A stretch of DNA of 58,754 bases from Bacteroidia bacterium. GTDB lineage: Bacteria > Bacteroidota > Bacteroidia > Bacteroidales > F082. The first letter of the stretch is position 1, and each line of letters begins with the position of its first letter. The position numbers and the translations under genes were made by a program. Positions 15,851-25,135 of the stretch are shown one piece after another. The stretch is from assembly GCA_021287165.1 (NCBI GenBank), contig JAJTAY010000030.1, forward strand, positions 1 through 58,754, in the 5' to 3' direction. The notes beneath the pieces are model-generated. The model was not told where the DNA came from, ran no database searches, and saw only the letters and a list, made by a program, of their open reading frames with translations.

Positions 15851-18271
15851 TTAGCCAAGCACTACCTCCACTTCGATGACTGTGTGAGAATAGTTTTTTG
15901 GGTTGATCCAGCTGCCTGGTTCGGCCACGATGCCATTAACCTTCATACTTTTTACTCCACGATTGCATCCATTCGGATTATGAACACTGACTTTCAACAA
16001 TTTACCCTGATACTTACGGTTAACCTGAAATTGTTTCCAATCCGATGGGATGTTCGGATCGACGGTGATGCCTTTGAGCGAAGTGCGCAAGCCAAGGATG
16101 CGGTCGAGGCCAATGCGGTACATCCAGACCGAGGTGCCGGTGAGCCATGAATGTGAGGCCTGACCTTCAGTTTCATGCTCGCGGCTGGTGACATATTCCG
16201 AAAACACATAAGGCTCGGTTTCATAACGGTCGGGCGTAACAGAAGCTGATGAATTGACAGGCAACATTTTACGATAAATACGCAGGGCATCTTCCGTTTT
16301 GCCGTGCATCAGAGCGGCCAGCACAAACCATGCGGAAGCATGGTTGAACACCGCGCCATTTTCTTTTTTACCCGGCACACAACGCGATATGAGCCCAATG
16401 TCGTCCTCCACCTCACGGTAAGCCGGCCAAACCAATTGCATTCCGGTTTTGTTTTCGAGGTACTGAAGGCTGCTGTTGAGGGCTTTTTCGGCGCGTTCGC
16501 GCGAAGCCACACCAGAGAGCACGGCCCACGATTGGCTGTTGAGGAACAGTTTACCCTGTTTCATGGCCGACGAGCCAACCACCTTTCCGTTGTCGCGGAA
16601 AGCCCGAACGTACCATTCACCATCCCAGGCAATATCGTTGACAACGGAAGCTATCTGTTTATAAGCTGATTTCCAGCGTTTTAATACGTCAAAAAGCTTT
16701 AGGTGTTCAAGAAGTTCAAAGGTTTTGTCGAGCACATAGCAAAGGAAGAAGGCGCCCCAGATGGTTTCACCCTTGCCTTGCGGGCCGATGTGGTCGAGGG
16801 TATCGTTCCAATCGCCTTTGCGAATTTTGGGTAAACCACGCTCGGTGCAATCGCTAATGGCAAAATCGAGCGAGCTAATCATATGCTCGAGCACGGTGGC
16901 TTTGCCTTCGTCGTAGAATGGCACCACTTCGTCCAGGATGCTGAAGTCGTGGGTTTCGTTAAGGTATTCCACCAAACCGAAAGGTATCCACAATGGGGTA
17001 TCGCTGTGATGCGTCCGTTCGCCGTGGTTGGTGAGTTTGAAAAAGTTGTGCAGGGTAGAACCGTCCTTGAACTGAAAATGCAAGGCATTGATCATACGCT
17101 GGCGCACACGCTGCGGCTCGACAATGACCATGCCCAGGATGTCCTGAAACTGATCGCGCATGCCCGTGCCGAAAAGCAATCCTCCATGATAGTAACCCGA
17201 GTTTCGGGCCATATCGAAAGTAACGGCACTTTGGTATTGATTCCAAACATTAAGCATTAAGTTGACGCTTTGGTCGGGTGTGTTCACCTGTACATGCCCA
17301 AGATAGTTATCCCAATATGCCTTCACAGCTTCAAATTGCTGCTTAACATATTGCATATCCCGGAAATTATTGATTCTTAGCGTCTCATAAGGATTAACCT
17401 CGTCTTTGGATGCCACGCCAAGCAACACTGCAAAAGTGATTTCCTGATTTTCTGAGAGGCTGATCTCCGACTGCAGGGCAACCACGGGGTCGCCGGCGGT
17501 GATCTCGGTGTTGAAGCAGGCACCCCGCTCCACGGCTATGGGGTTGGCCTCGCTGCGCCAACGGCCGGTAAAGGTGTCGAGGCTGCCATCGAAGCCCATT
17601 ACTGGCAGGCTAATGCTGAAATAGACCTTGTAGCGCCAGTCGATATTGGGTTGCTCGACCGTGGCTGCTTTTTTGTTGAGCACCCAGTAGCGGCGTGTGG
17701 CCTCGAGGGTTTGCTGCCCGGAATTGAAGTGTATATCCGTAAAATGTTTGTCGTTGGGCTGGTTGATGATGTCGTTGAGTGCATTGCCCATCATCAGCTC
17801 CTGAAAAGCAAACACCTGAAGCTTACGTGGGCGTCCGCTATGGTTTTTCACCTTCACATGCCAAACCTCGGCAAGGGTATCGCGCGGAACGAAATAGGTG
17901 AGTTCGGCCCGGATTCCATCATACTCGGTAGTGATACGGGTATAGCCCTGCCCGACACGTGCTTCGTAAAAGTCATACTTACGATCGGTGGTGGGCGCCC
18001 AGCTCAGCGACCAGTATTGTCCTGTTTCGGTATCGCGCAGCATGACATAGCGGCCCGGACGATCCCAGGGCTGACAGTTGTAGCGCATGCGGCTGATGCG
18101 GTTATCGCGGGGAGTATCAACAAATGAAAATCCCCCTCCGCCATGCGACACCAAACCGGCGTATCGCTCGTTCCACATATAGTTGAACCACGGCCTGGGC
18201 GTAAATGGATTGTTAATCACAAACTCTCTGAAGTCATCGGTAAAGTAGCCGTAATCGTTTTTAAATTTCAT
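15851..18271 (-). CDS. GH94 family glycoside phosphorylase
   Basis: An 806-residue cytoplasmic phosphorylase of the cellobiose/chitobiose phosphorylase family. These split a beta-disaccharide with phosphate to a hexose 1-phosphate and the reducing sugar. The general acid motif GDWND is at 486-490 (Asp490, the same number as in the C. gilvus enzyme). The phosphate-binding region SHSWLTGTSVWMY lies near residue 705. There is no signal peptide. It follows GH38 by 18 nt. The product, a sugar 1-phosphate, fits the phosphohexomutase encoded upstream in the operon. GH94 acts on Glc or GlcNAc linkages; the neighbouring amino-sugar genes favour a chitobiose-like or N-acetylhexosaminyl substrate, but this is inference. 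Confidence 0.9.
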   Translation of the reverse strand: MKFKNDYGYFTDDFREFVINNPFTPRPWFNYMWNERYAGLVSHGGGGFSFVDTPRDNRISRMRYNCQPWDRPGRYVMLRDTETGQYWSLSWAPTTDRKYDFYEARVGQGYTRITTEYDGIRAELTYFVPRDTLAEVWHVKVKNHSGRPRKLQVFAFQELMMGNALNDIINQPNDKHFTDIHFNSGQQTLEATRRYWVLNKKAATVEQPNIDWRYKVYFSISLPVMGFDGSLDTFTGRWRSEANPIAVERGACFNTEITAGDPVVALQSEISLSENQEITFAVLLGVASKDEVNPYETLRINNFRDMQYVKQQFEAVKAYWDNYLGHVQVNTPDQSVNLMLNVWNQYQSAVTFDMARNSGYYHGGLLFGTGMRDQFQDILGMVIVEPQRVRQRMINALHFQFKDGSTLHNFFKLTNHGERTHHSDTPLWIPFGLVEYLNETHDFSILDEVVPFYDEGKATVLEHMISSLDFAISDCTERGLPKIRKGDWNDTLDHIGPQGKGETIWGAFFLCYVLDKTFELLEHLKLFDVLKRWKSAYKQIASVVNDIAWDGEWYVRAFRDNGKVVGSSAMKQGKLFLNSQSWAVLSGVASRERAEKALNSSLQYLENKTGMQLVWPAYREVEDDIGLISRCVPGKKENGAVFNHASAWFVLAALMHGKTEDALRIYRKMLPVNSSASVTPDRYETEPYVFSEYVTSREHETEGQASHSWLTGTSVWMYRIGLDRILGLRTSLKGITVDPNIPSDWKQFQVNRKYQGKLLKVSVHNPNGCNRGVKSMKVNGIVAEPGSWINPKNYSHTVIEVEVVLG

Positions 18272-18289
18272 GATGTATGTTTTTGTCGT

Positions 18290-21058
18290 TTAATTCGGTT
18301 TGAAAGTGATTTTCCAGCTCAGAATTTTTCCAGGGCCTGCCTCGATGGCAAAGCCATTATCCTCGATCGTACAATCGCCACCCGTGGGGATTTCCTCCAA
18401 GTTAACAGGAACTGCACCATAGATCGGTCCGTGGAATTTGACGCGTCCGGAAACAGTTGAAGCTGAGGGGTTGTAAACGCGAAGAATGGCAGCATTCTCC
18501 GAACCGTCTTCTGGCTTTTTCAAGGCACTGAAAACCAGCCCCTCGCCCTCGATCTGCATCAGGCTGCACGAATGACTCAGTTCACCATGCAAAGATCCGG
18601 TTTGCGCCAGCCTGTATGGATAATTGAATGCAAAAGCATGGCGATAAAGTTGTCCAGTTTGCCAGTCGCCGGCATGGGGGCAGATTGCCAGACGATAGGT
18701 CGATCGGCCCAGCATCTGCGCGCCTTTTTCGTGGCTGTAATCCTGCGGTGCTGAGGGATTTATTTTGTATTCGAAGGTGCGCAGCAGGGTGATGGCAAGG
18801 GTTTTGGCTTTGTCGTTGAGCACTTCATACTCCTTGAGACCATCCACCAGCACGGCCAATCCTTTTTGTCCGTCGCTTACATCCACAAAATGGTGCATGG
18901 GGAAGTCGTACATCGGTTGCTCAATCCAATCCGAAGTGTCGGGGCGTTCGAGGCTGCGGCGGGGCACATCGAACTGGCCCTCGCCCCAGGAATATGATGC
19001 CTGCAGATTGGTGGGCAACATGAGGCGCAGGCGGTGGCTTTCGCTGCGGTTGTCGAGCTCGATGTTCACATGCAGGTAAGGCTCACCCTGTGCAAGGCCA
19101 AGGTGCATGACCACGGTGTTTTGTTCGGTAGTGCCGTTGATATCATTTCTGGCCTTGAGATTGGCCGGAAGACTCAGCTGATGGGTGATCTTCACCTCCT
19201 GCCACACAGGGCCGTTGTGAATCAGCTCAATATCTGCCGACTTTCCTCTGGTGCTCACCAATGGCCCGACGGGTTTATGCACCCAGGCATGACCGGCATC
19301 GCCCTCGTCGGCCAGCCAGGCTATATTACGATAAACAGCGCCGGTGGTTTTGTGTGTCAGGTTGATGCTGCCATCCGAATCCAATTCAACTTTGAGGAAT
19401 TCGTTTTCGAGCATACCGGTCCATTCATCTTTTGAGGAAATAACATGCTCATTTGTTGGAACTACAGCAAGCGCACTCAACCCAAAGGCGGGTATATTGC
19501 TCAGCTTGAGCTTGATATGATAACGCATCATATCGAAAAACATGGGTCTGTTGATCATTTGCTCGAGCACAGGCTGGTGGTGCTGGCGCGTCACAAGCTG
19601 AAATGGGATCTGGCTTCCCGAATAATCTATAATGTAGATGTTACCTTTATCGAGCTTCACAGGTATATCAACAAAAGCATCCACCACCTGGGTGCTATGG
19701 TAGGCCGTAGGATTGATGGCTGTAAGGAAAATATTGGTGTCATTGTTTTTGGCGAGCTTTTCGGTATTCAAACGCCCCACCATGTGTTTCAATGCCCGTT
19801 CGAAAACCCCTTTGGATATTTCGATGACTTGTTTATAGCGGAACATCATATCAGTGTGGATGGCATCGAGCGAGCAGCCGCCAATGCTGTCGTGGGCCGA
19901 GTTTTGCACCAGCATCTCCCAGGCAGTTTCGGGATACTGGTCGTTGATGTCGCGGCCCAGCATGCCCGAAAAGATATTGAAAGGTTCGGCATAGTATTGC
20001 AGCCAGCGTTCGGCGTCGAAGTTGGTCTGCTTGAGGTACATACGGGCCGAGGTGGTGTATCCAAACAGGTTGCCGCAACGGTTGTTGTTCTGGCTGCTGC
20101 GGCGTTCGCCGGTAACGAGTTTTAGCTGGTTTACGTCCACCGACTCGAACACCTGCCTGGCATATTCTTCCAGGGTGGAATGGCGCACATCGATCCAGGG
20201 CATTTTTTCTTTGATGTCGCGGATAATATCTACCGTAAGACGGTTTGGCCCCGATGAATCGTGACCCTCCATCCAGATCTTGTGGGGAGTAGTGAAGTCC
20301 TCGGCCTGATCGGCAATAATTTTTTCAACCTGAGGCACAATGTTCTCGGGATAATACTCCCTGTGCGGCGAAATGATGAACCAATCTTCGCCCTGCTGCT
20401 GCCGGTCGGCAAAATGAAAGGGGGAGGTGCCTTTGTTCCAGTCGTATTCAACATCGTAGAAGCCTTCGTTGTGCACCGCCGGCCGGTAGATGTAAAAGTA
20501 AAAGTTATAGCGGGGCATGGTGCTGAAGCGCGACGAAATCATGCGCGTGCCATCGGCGCCCTCCCAGAGGAATTCGGCTTTGGGGCTGTCGAGGCTGTTG
20601 ATGCCCCTGTAGAACATAATAAGGTTGATATTGAACTGCTTATAAATTTGCGGGAGCTGAGATATTTGCCCCCAGGAAAATGGCGAGTAACCTATTTTAG
20701 AAACGCCCCCGTTGGCCTTACTCACCTTATGGCCAATGAGCAGGTTGCGCACCAGGTTTTCGCCACCCACCTGAAACTCTTCGGGCAGAATATACCACGG
20801 GCCGTGCAACAAACGGTTTTCGCGCGTAAGCTCTTCAATGCGTTGGCGGTTTTGTGGTTTAATTTCAAGGTAATCTTTCAGCACTATGCTCTGACTGTCG
20901 AGGTGGAAGGCGCGGTATTCGGGTTCGGTTTCCAGTATGTACAGCACTGCATCGATCATATCGACCAGCATTTGCCTGTTGCGCTGAAACGGAAAACGCC
21001 ATTCGCGGTCCCAGTGAGTGTTGGAGATAAGATGAAAGACAGAATTTTTATGATTCAT
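18290..21058 (-). CDS. GH38-family alpha-mannosidase-like protein lacking the nucleophile Asp
   Basis: A 922-residue protein with GH38 architecture: N-terminal catalytic barrel, helical mid domain, C-terminal beta-sandwiches. The metal ligands His15 and Asp17 (NTHWDREW) and His389 (QNSAHDSIGGC) are present. GH38 enzymes are retaining Zn-dependent mannosidases whose nucleophile, also a metal ligand, is the Asp of a G-Y-x-P-D-x-F-G-Q block. Here that block reads GYSPFSWGQISQLPQIY, with Phe127 in the Asp position and Trp129 in the Phe position; the DNA codons (TTT TCC TGG) are clear. The acid/base region is EGHDSSGPN (Asp267). No signal peptide, so cytoplasmic. Either catalysis is lost or rewired. 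It lies between the HAD phosphatase and GH94 genes of the PUL. Confidence 0.88.
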   Translation of the reverse strand: MNHKNSVFHLISNTHWDREWRFPFQRNRQMLVDMIDAVLYILETEPEYRAFHLDSQSIVLKDYLEIKPQNRQRIEELTRENRLLHGPWYILPEEFQVGGENLVRNLLIGHKVSKANGGVSKIGYSPFSWGQISQLPQIYKQFNINLIMFYRGINSLDSPKAEFLWEGADGTRMISSRFSTMPRYNFYFYIYRPAVHNEGFYDVEYDWNKGTSPFHFADRQQQGEDWFIISPHREYYPENIVPQVEKIIADQAEDFTTPHKIWMEGHDSSGPNRLTVDIIRDIKEKMPWIDVRHSTLEEYARQVFESVDVNQLKLVTGERRSSQNNNRCGNLFGYTTSARMYLKQTNFDAERWLQYYAEPFNIFSGMLGRDINDQYPETAWEMLVQNSAHDSIGGCSLDAIHTDMMFRYKQVIEISKGVFERALKHMVGRLNTEKLAKNNDTNIFLTAINPTAYHSTQVVDAFVDIPVKLDKGNIYIIDYSGSQIPFQLVTRQHHQPVLEQMINRPMFFDMMRYHIKLKLSNIPAFGLSALAVVPTNEHVISSKDEWTGMLENEFLKVELDSDGSINLTHKTTGAVYRNIAWLADEGDAGHAWVHKPVGPLVSTRGKSADIELIHNGPVWQEVKITHQLSLPANLKARNDINGTTEQNTVVMHLGLAQGEPYLHVNIELDNRSESHRLRLMLPTNLQASYSWGEGQFDVPRRSLERPDTSDWIEQPMYDFPMHHFVDVSDGQKGLAVLVDGLKEYEVLNDKAKTLAITLLRTFEYKINPSAPQDYSHEKGAQMLGRSTYRLAICPHAGDWQTGQLYRHAFAFNYPYRLAQTGSLHGELSHSCSLMQIEGEGLVFSALKKPEDGSENAAILRVYNPSASTVSGRVKFHGPIYGAVPVNLEEIPTGGDCTIEDNGFAIEAGPGKILSWKITFKPN

Positions 21059-21077
21059 AGGATTGCAAAGAAGTAAT

Positions 21078-22403
21078 TTATGATTTCAGATAAAGATTAT
21101 GATCGATAATAACTTCAGGAATGCCTCCATGGGCAATGTGAGTGGCGGCGGCAAAATCGTGCCCTTTGGTCTGTGCAAATGGAACCGCCACACAACAACC
21201 GATTCCGGCTGCACGAATGGCAACTGTGCCACTTTGGCTGTCTTCGAAACCGATGACCTCACTAAAATCCGGCGGCAACAGCCCGGCTTTATGCAGGGCA
21301 ATGCTGTAAAGGTCGCGGTGAGGTTTCAGACGAATTTCGTTGGAATCGGACGCGGTTACAAAAGCGTCGTACCAATGGTGGTAATCGTTGCAGGCTTCAA
21401 TAATGTTTTGTTTTCGGGCTTCGCTCAGCCCGCTGGCAGCTATGGTTTCGGCCAGCACCTGCATCACCTGGCGGATTACAATATCAGCTTCATAAAAGAT
21501 GGATGAAGTTACGAGGCCAAGCTTTGCGGGCTGTCGCTCAAAAGTCAAGGATAGTTCGTTTAAACGTTTGATTAATATGTTTTTGCGCCTTTCATCAACT
21601 TCTTTTCCGGTGCTTCGTCTGTAATCCTCGAAGAGCAGTGGAGCAAGGCGATGGGCCTCATCGCCCAGCCAGCCTTTGAGCAAGGGAAGCAAAAAGGTAA
21701 TACCGGGCATAGGTGAAATCAGGTGCCCTGAGGCATGGGCATCACCAAACACCAAAAGGCGCACCTGGGCAGTATTGCCGCTGCTGAGCAAGGCCAGAAT
21801 CCGATGATAGGTTTCATAGTAAATATCGATCCCAAGGCTGACCAGCAGGGTAAAGTCGCCCGTCAGTAGCTGTGACATCAGCAGCCCGCTCAAATCGATG
21901 GAAATATCACTGGCGCTGAGCTTGTTTACTTCATCGGCCATTCCGGTTTTGCGCAGGTTCTGAATTACTTCGGCCTTTCGCTGATCATCGTTTCCGTGAC
22001 GCAGCGTCCACCATGCAGCTTCGGAAAATGCTTTTGCCACAGCCTCATGCCTGATCAGGCTTTTATACTTCGTCAGCAGATACTCCACATGGCGCGTAGT
22101 GCTGTTGCCGATGATGAACGGAAGGTCGGCGTGATGGTCGATACCTTCCCAATCGTGTTTTTCAAGAAGCCCGCTCATGCGCCTAACCATATACTCAAGC
22201 GAGTGGATGCAAAGGACTTCGGTTGTAGTTGTAGTGCCGTCCATGTCCATCATGGCGGCCTTCAGGGTTTCGGGCCGGTGTATTCGTGGTGCCAGTGGAT
22301 AATACTCCACCGGCGGATAAATGTAGCCGGGGTTTCTCACCTCGGCAAATTCGTCGGGATGGGCTGTAATGGTTTGCACCACTCTGTTGCGGTTAACAAT
22401 CAT
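21078..22403 (-). CDS. HAD-superfamily phosphatase with a large inserted domain
   Basis: A 441-residue HAD protein. Motif I is MMDMDGTTT (Asp53, Asp55), motif II is probably LVTSS, motif III is LKPHRDLYS and motif IV is IGFEDSQSG, which is typical of the beta-phosphoglucomutase-like group. About 235 residues separate motifs I and II, far more than a normal cap, and this insert is mostly helical. It is transcribed with the phosphohexomutase: its ATG overlaps that stop by 4 nt. A sugar-phosphate phosphatase or mutase role in the PUL pathway is likely; the substrate cannot be read from the sequence. Confidence 0.82.
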   Translation of the reverse strand: MIVNRNRVVQTITAHPDEFAEVRNPGYIYPPVEYYPLAPRIHRPETLKAAMMDMDGTTTTTEVLCIHSLEYMVRRMSGLLEKHDWEGIDHHADLPFIIGNSTTRHVEYLLTKYKSLIRHEAVAKAFSEAAWWTLRHGNDDQRKAEVIQNLRKTGMADEVNKLSASDISIDLSGLLMSQLLTGDFTLLVSLGIDIYYETYHRILALLSSGNTAQVRLLVFGDAHASGHLISPMPGITFLLPLLKGWLGDEAHRLAPLLFEDYRRSTGKEVDERRKNILIKRLNELSLTFERQPAKLGLVTSSIFYEADIVIRQVMQVLAETIAASGLSEARKQNIIEACNDYHHWYDAFVTASDSNEIRLKPHRDLYSIALHKAGLLPPDFSEVIGFEDSQSGTVAIRAAGIGCCVAVPFAQTKGHDFAAATHIAHGGIPEVIIDHNLYLKS

Positions 22404-23833
22404 ATAATGTTTTGTTTATTCTGTTGCATGTTTATGAAAAGCTTTTTTCCGGCTGCAAGCAGGGTTTTCACTTCCTCATCCGTTTGTCCTTCGGCGTAAA
22501 TCCGCACCATGGGTTCGGTTTCCGACACCCGCAGCAGCAACCATCGCTCAGGGCCTTCGAGCCTGATTTTTAATCCGTTGATAATGCCTCGGCTGCTGCT
22601 GTAATGCTGCAACCGCTGCACTGAAAAACCTGCAATGGCCTGTGGAGGGTTTTTTAACAATAGCGAAAGCACACCGTGCCGACGCTCGTCGTGGTTGTGC
22701 CAGTCGATACGGTCGTAGCAGATGCGGCCAAGCCTGTCCCGCTGTATGTCGAGCAATGAGGATAGTTTGGAATGCCCATGCACAGCGAGCATTTCGAGCA
22801 TCATGAGGGCCGAATAGATGCCGTCGCGTTCGGGAAGGTGATTGCCAAAACCAAAGCCACCTGATTCTTCAGCACCGAAAGCGGCTTGGTGTTCCATCAT
22901 GGCTTCGGCCACGTATTTGAAACCCACCTGAACATCGATTACCTGATTGTCGGCGGCAAGCCTGAGCATTTTGTCGGTAACTGAGGCTGTTTTGACAAGC
23001 GGACCATCGAGCTTTCTGTAGTTTTTAATATGGTCGGCAAGCGCCAGAATGACTTCCTGAATGTTGACATACTGCCCCTTATCGTCCAAAACCCCCAGTC
23101 GGTCGGCATCGCCGTCGGTGGCTAGTCCGATGCCGAAACTTCCTGCATGAATAAATTCGGAAAGTGGTTTTAGGTTGGAGGCGATAGGTTCGGCCAAACG
23201 TCCCCCGAAGTCGGTATGTGGCTCTCCGGCAATGGTTTTTGCTGGTATATCATGCTTTCCCAGAATTTCTTCGAGTAACCTTGCCCCTGCTCCATGCATG
23301 GAATCAATGGCAGGGATAAGACCCGAATGCTTAATCTTGTTGAAATCAAACTTTCGTTCAAGGTATTCGAGATAAGGGCTGAGCAGGTCGGATCTCGGCG
23401 GGGTTTCGGCCATTTTCACTGCATTTTGCCCGATAAGGGCCTCCACCTTGGCCGTTTCTTCAGTGTAGAAAGGACTTCCGGCGGCCGATTTAAACTTGAT
23501 GCCGTTGTACTGCGGGGGATTATGCGATGCGGTGATCATCACCCCGGCGGCCCTGAGCCGCAAACAATGAAACGAAACCACAGGGGTAGGCAATATGCAA
23601 TGGCTGAGCAAAACATCCATTTTGTTGGCATGCAGCACTGCGGCAAACAGCTCAGCAAACTGATCCGAGTGAAGGCGGCCATCGAAACCTATAACTACTG
23701 TGCTGATTTTTTGAAACTTGCAGTAGTCGGCGAAGGCTTGTGCCACCAGCGAAACAGTTTGCCGGTTGATGCCCTGGTGCAACAATGCGCGCCAGCCATC
23801 GGTGCCGAAGATGATGTTGTGCGGATTGCTCAT
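22400..23833 (-). CDS. Phosphoglucomutase/phosphomannomutase family protein
   Basis: A 477-residue alpha-D-phosphohexomutase that swaps phosphate between C1 and C6 of a hexose. Motifs in order: FGTDGWRA near the N-terminus, TASHNPPQYNG with phospho-Ser103, the metal loop ATDGDADRLG, the sugar-binding AEESGGFGFG, and the phosphate-binding RVSETEPMVRIYAE. Its start abuts the stop of the FAD oxidoreductase gene (no spacer) and its stop overlaps the HAD start. It would turn the 1-phosphate made by GH94 into a 6-phosphate for central metabolism. Confidence 0.94.
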   Translation of the reverse strand: MSNPHNIIFGTDGWRALLHQGINRQTVSLVAQAFADYCKFQKISTVVIGFDGRLHSDQFAELFAAVLHANKMDVLLSHCILPTPVVSFHCLRLRAAGVMITASHNPPQYNGIKFKSAAGSPFYTEETAKVEALIGQNAVKMAETPPRSDLLSPYLEYLERKFDFNKIKHSGLIPAIDSMHGAGARLLEEILGKHDIPAKTIAGEPHTDFGGRLAEPIASNLKPLSEFIHAGSFGIGLATDGDADRLGVLDDKGQYVNIQEVILALADHIKNYRKLDGPLVKTASVTDKMLRLAADNQVIDVQVGFKYVAEAMMEHQAAFGAEESGGFGFGNHLPERDGIYSALMMLEMLAVHGHSKLSSLLDIQRDRLGRICYDRIDWHNHDERRHGVLSLLLKNPPQAIAGFSVQRLQHYSSSRGIINGLKIRLEGPERWLLLRVSETEPMVRIYAEGQTDEEVKTLLAAGKKLFINMQQNKQNII

Positions 23834-25135
23834 TTAATCGAGGTTGTGTGCAAGGTGTTCGCGTATGAGAATATATGGCACATCATCAGGGTTTTGCTTA
23901 TACCTTACGGCCAGTGCAGCTGCCACACCACATGCTTCGCCAGTGGCCGATGCGGTAGGTTGTATGCGCAAGGCGGCATGCCCTTCGCGGGTCGAGCCTA
24001 TGCAGCGTCCGGCTACAAAGAGGTTGTCCGACTGGGCCACCCGAAGCGAGCGCAATGGTACCTCGTAATAATCGCCTTCCTGCAGCTCATCCATGCGGCT
24101 TTCTTCGTCTTTCTGGCCGTGGATGTCAATACCATAGCAAGCCCGGGCGATGGCGTCAGGAAATTTGGCTCCCGACAGGATGTCGTGTCCTTTGACCATG
24201 TATTGGGCAACCGCCCTGCGCGTTTCGCGCACGCCAACCTGCACTGCGGTGTCGATCAGATAAGCCTTTTCGAAGCCCGGCACATCGCGGTTCAGAAAAT
24301 CGACAATCTGCGCCACCTGCCGGTGCCCTTCCTGTTCGGCCAGGGTGAGCGAATAGCTTGTGGTGGGGTCGATACCAAGAATGTTGGTCGTGTTGAACGA
24401 ACCTTCGCCCGACGAAGGCAGGGTAGTGAAAAACACATAATCCACATCGGCAGGGAAGCGCCCCTCATCTTTGGCCTTCTTTATCAAGCCTTTGTATCCG
24501 GCAATGCTGACGATACGCGAAAAGTCGAAGTTAAAATCCATCCAGGGCAGGAAGTCGTCGGGGTGCTGGGCGCTGTATTCGGCTGTTCGTTTGACATTGA
24601 TACCGCCCATGCGGAAGAAGAGCGTAAGGGCCTGCAGTCTGCCGGTGTTTTCGTCGCCTTTTAGCCAAGGGAATCCGCCCAAAGCTACCAATTGTGCATC
24701 GCCGGTAGTGTCGATAAACTGGCTTGCCTCAACGATGCGGTAGCCTGCAGGGCTGATCAGCTTTACGCCTGTTACATTCCTGCCATTACGAAATACCTCA
24801 GCAACGTCGGTATTGTAAGCCATATGGACACCGGCCTCAACCAGCATATGGTTGGCTACTGCCCTGAAAGCCCATGAATAAAACCCGTTGTCGATCATGC
24901 CGCCCGTTTGGCGCATGCGGTTTTCGATTTCGAGGTAGATGCCCCGTACCAGGTTTTTACCGCCGGTAACCGATTTCATAAAAGGCGAAACCATGCCAGC
25001 CGACGACATACCGCCGGGAAAGGGATAATGCTCTACCAGCAGCACCGAAACGCCTAATCTTGCAGATGCTACGGCTGCAGAGATGCCTGCAATGCCTGCC
25101 CCAGCAACCACTATGTCATACTTGTCGAATTGCAT
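23834..25135 (-). CDS. FAD-dependent oxidoreductase (FAD_oxidored type)
   Basis: A 433-residue flavoprotein. The N-terminal dinucleotide-binding loop is DIVVAGAGIAGISAA, followed by the PGGMSSAGMV block common in this family, an FIDTTGDAQLVALGG block, and the C-terminal LFVAGRCIGSTREGHAALRIQPT flavin-binding region. There is no signal peptide, so it acts in the cytoplasm. It overlaps nanE by 20 nt. Members of this family occur in sugar and polysaccharide loci of many Bacteroidota and Planctomycetes, usually with unknown substrates. A shorter homologue lies two genes upstream in the operon. Confidence 0.85.
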   Translation of the reverse strand: MQFDKYDIVVAGAGIAGISAAVASARLGVSVLLVEHYPFPGGMSSAGMVSPFMKSVTGGKNLVRGIYLEIENRMRQTGGMIDNGFYSWAFRAVANHMLVEAGVHMAYNTDVAEVFRNGRNVTGVKLISPAGYRIVEASQFIDTTGDAQLVALGGFPWLKGDENTGRLQALTLFFRMGGINVKRTAEYSAQHPDDFLPWMDFNFDFSRIVSIAGYKGLIKKAKDEGRFPADVDYVFFTTLPSSGEGSFNTTNILGIDPTTSYSLTLAEQEGHRQVAQIVDFLNRDVPGFEKAYLIDTAVQVGVRETRRAVAQYMVKGHDILSGAKFPDAIARACYGIDIHGQKDEESRMDELQEGDYYEVPLRSLRVAQSDNLFVAGRCIGSTREGHAALRIQPTASATGEACGVAAALAVRYKQNPDDVPYILIREHLAHNLD

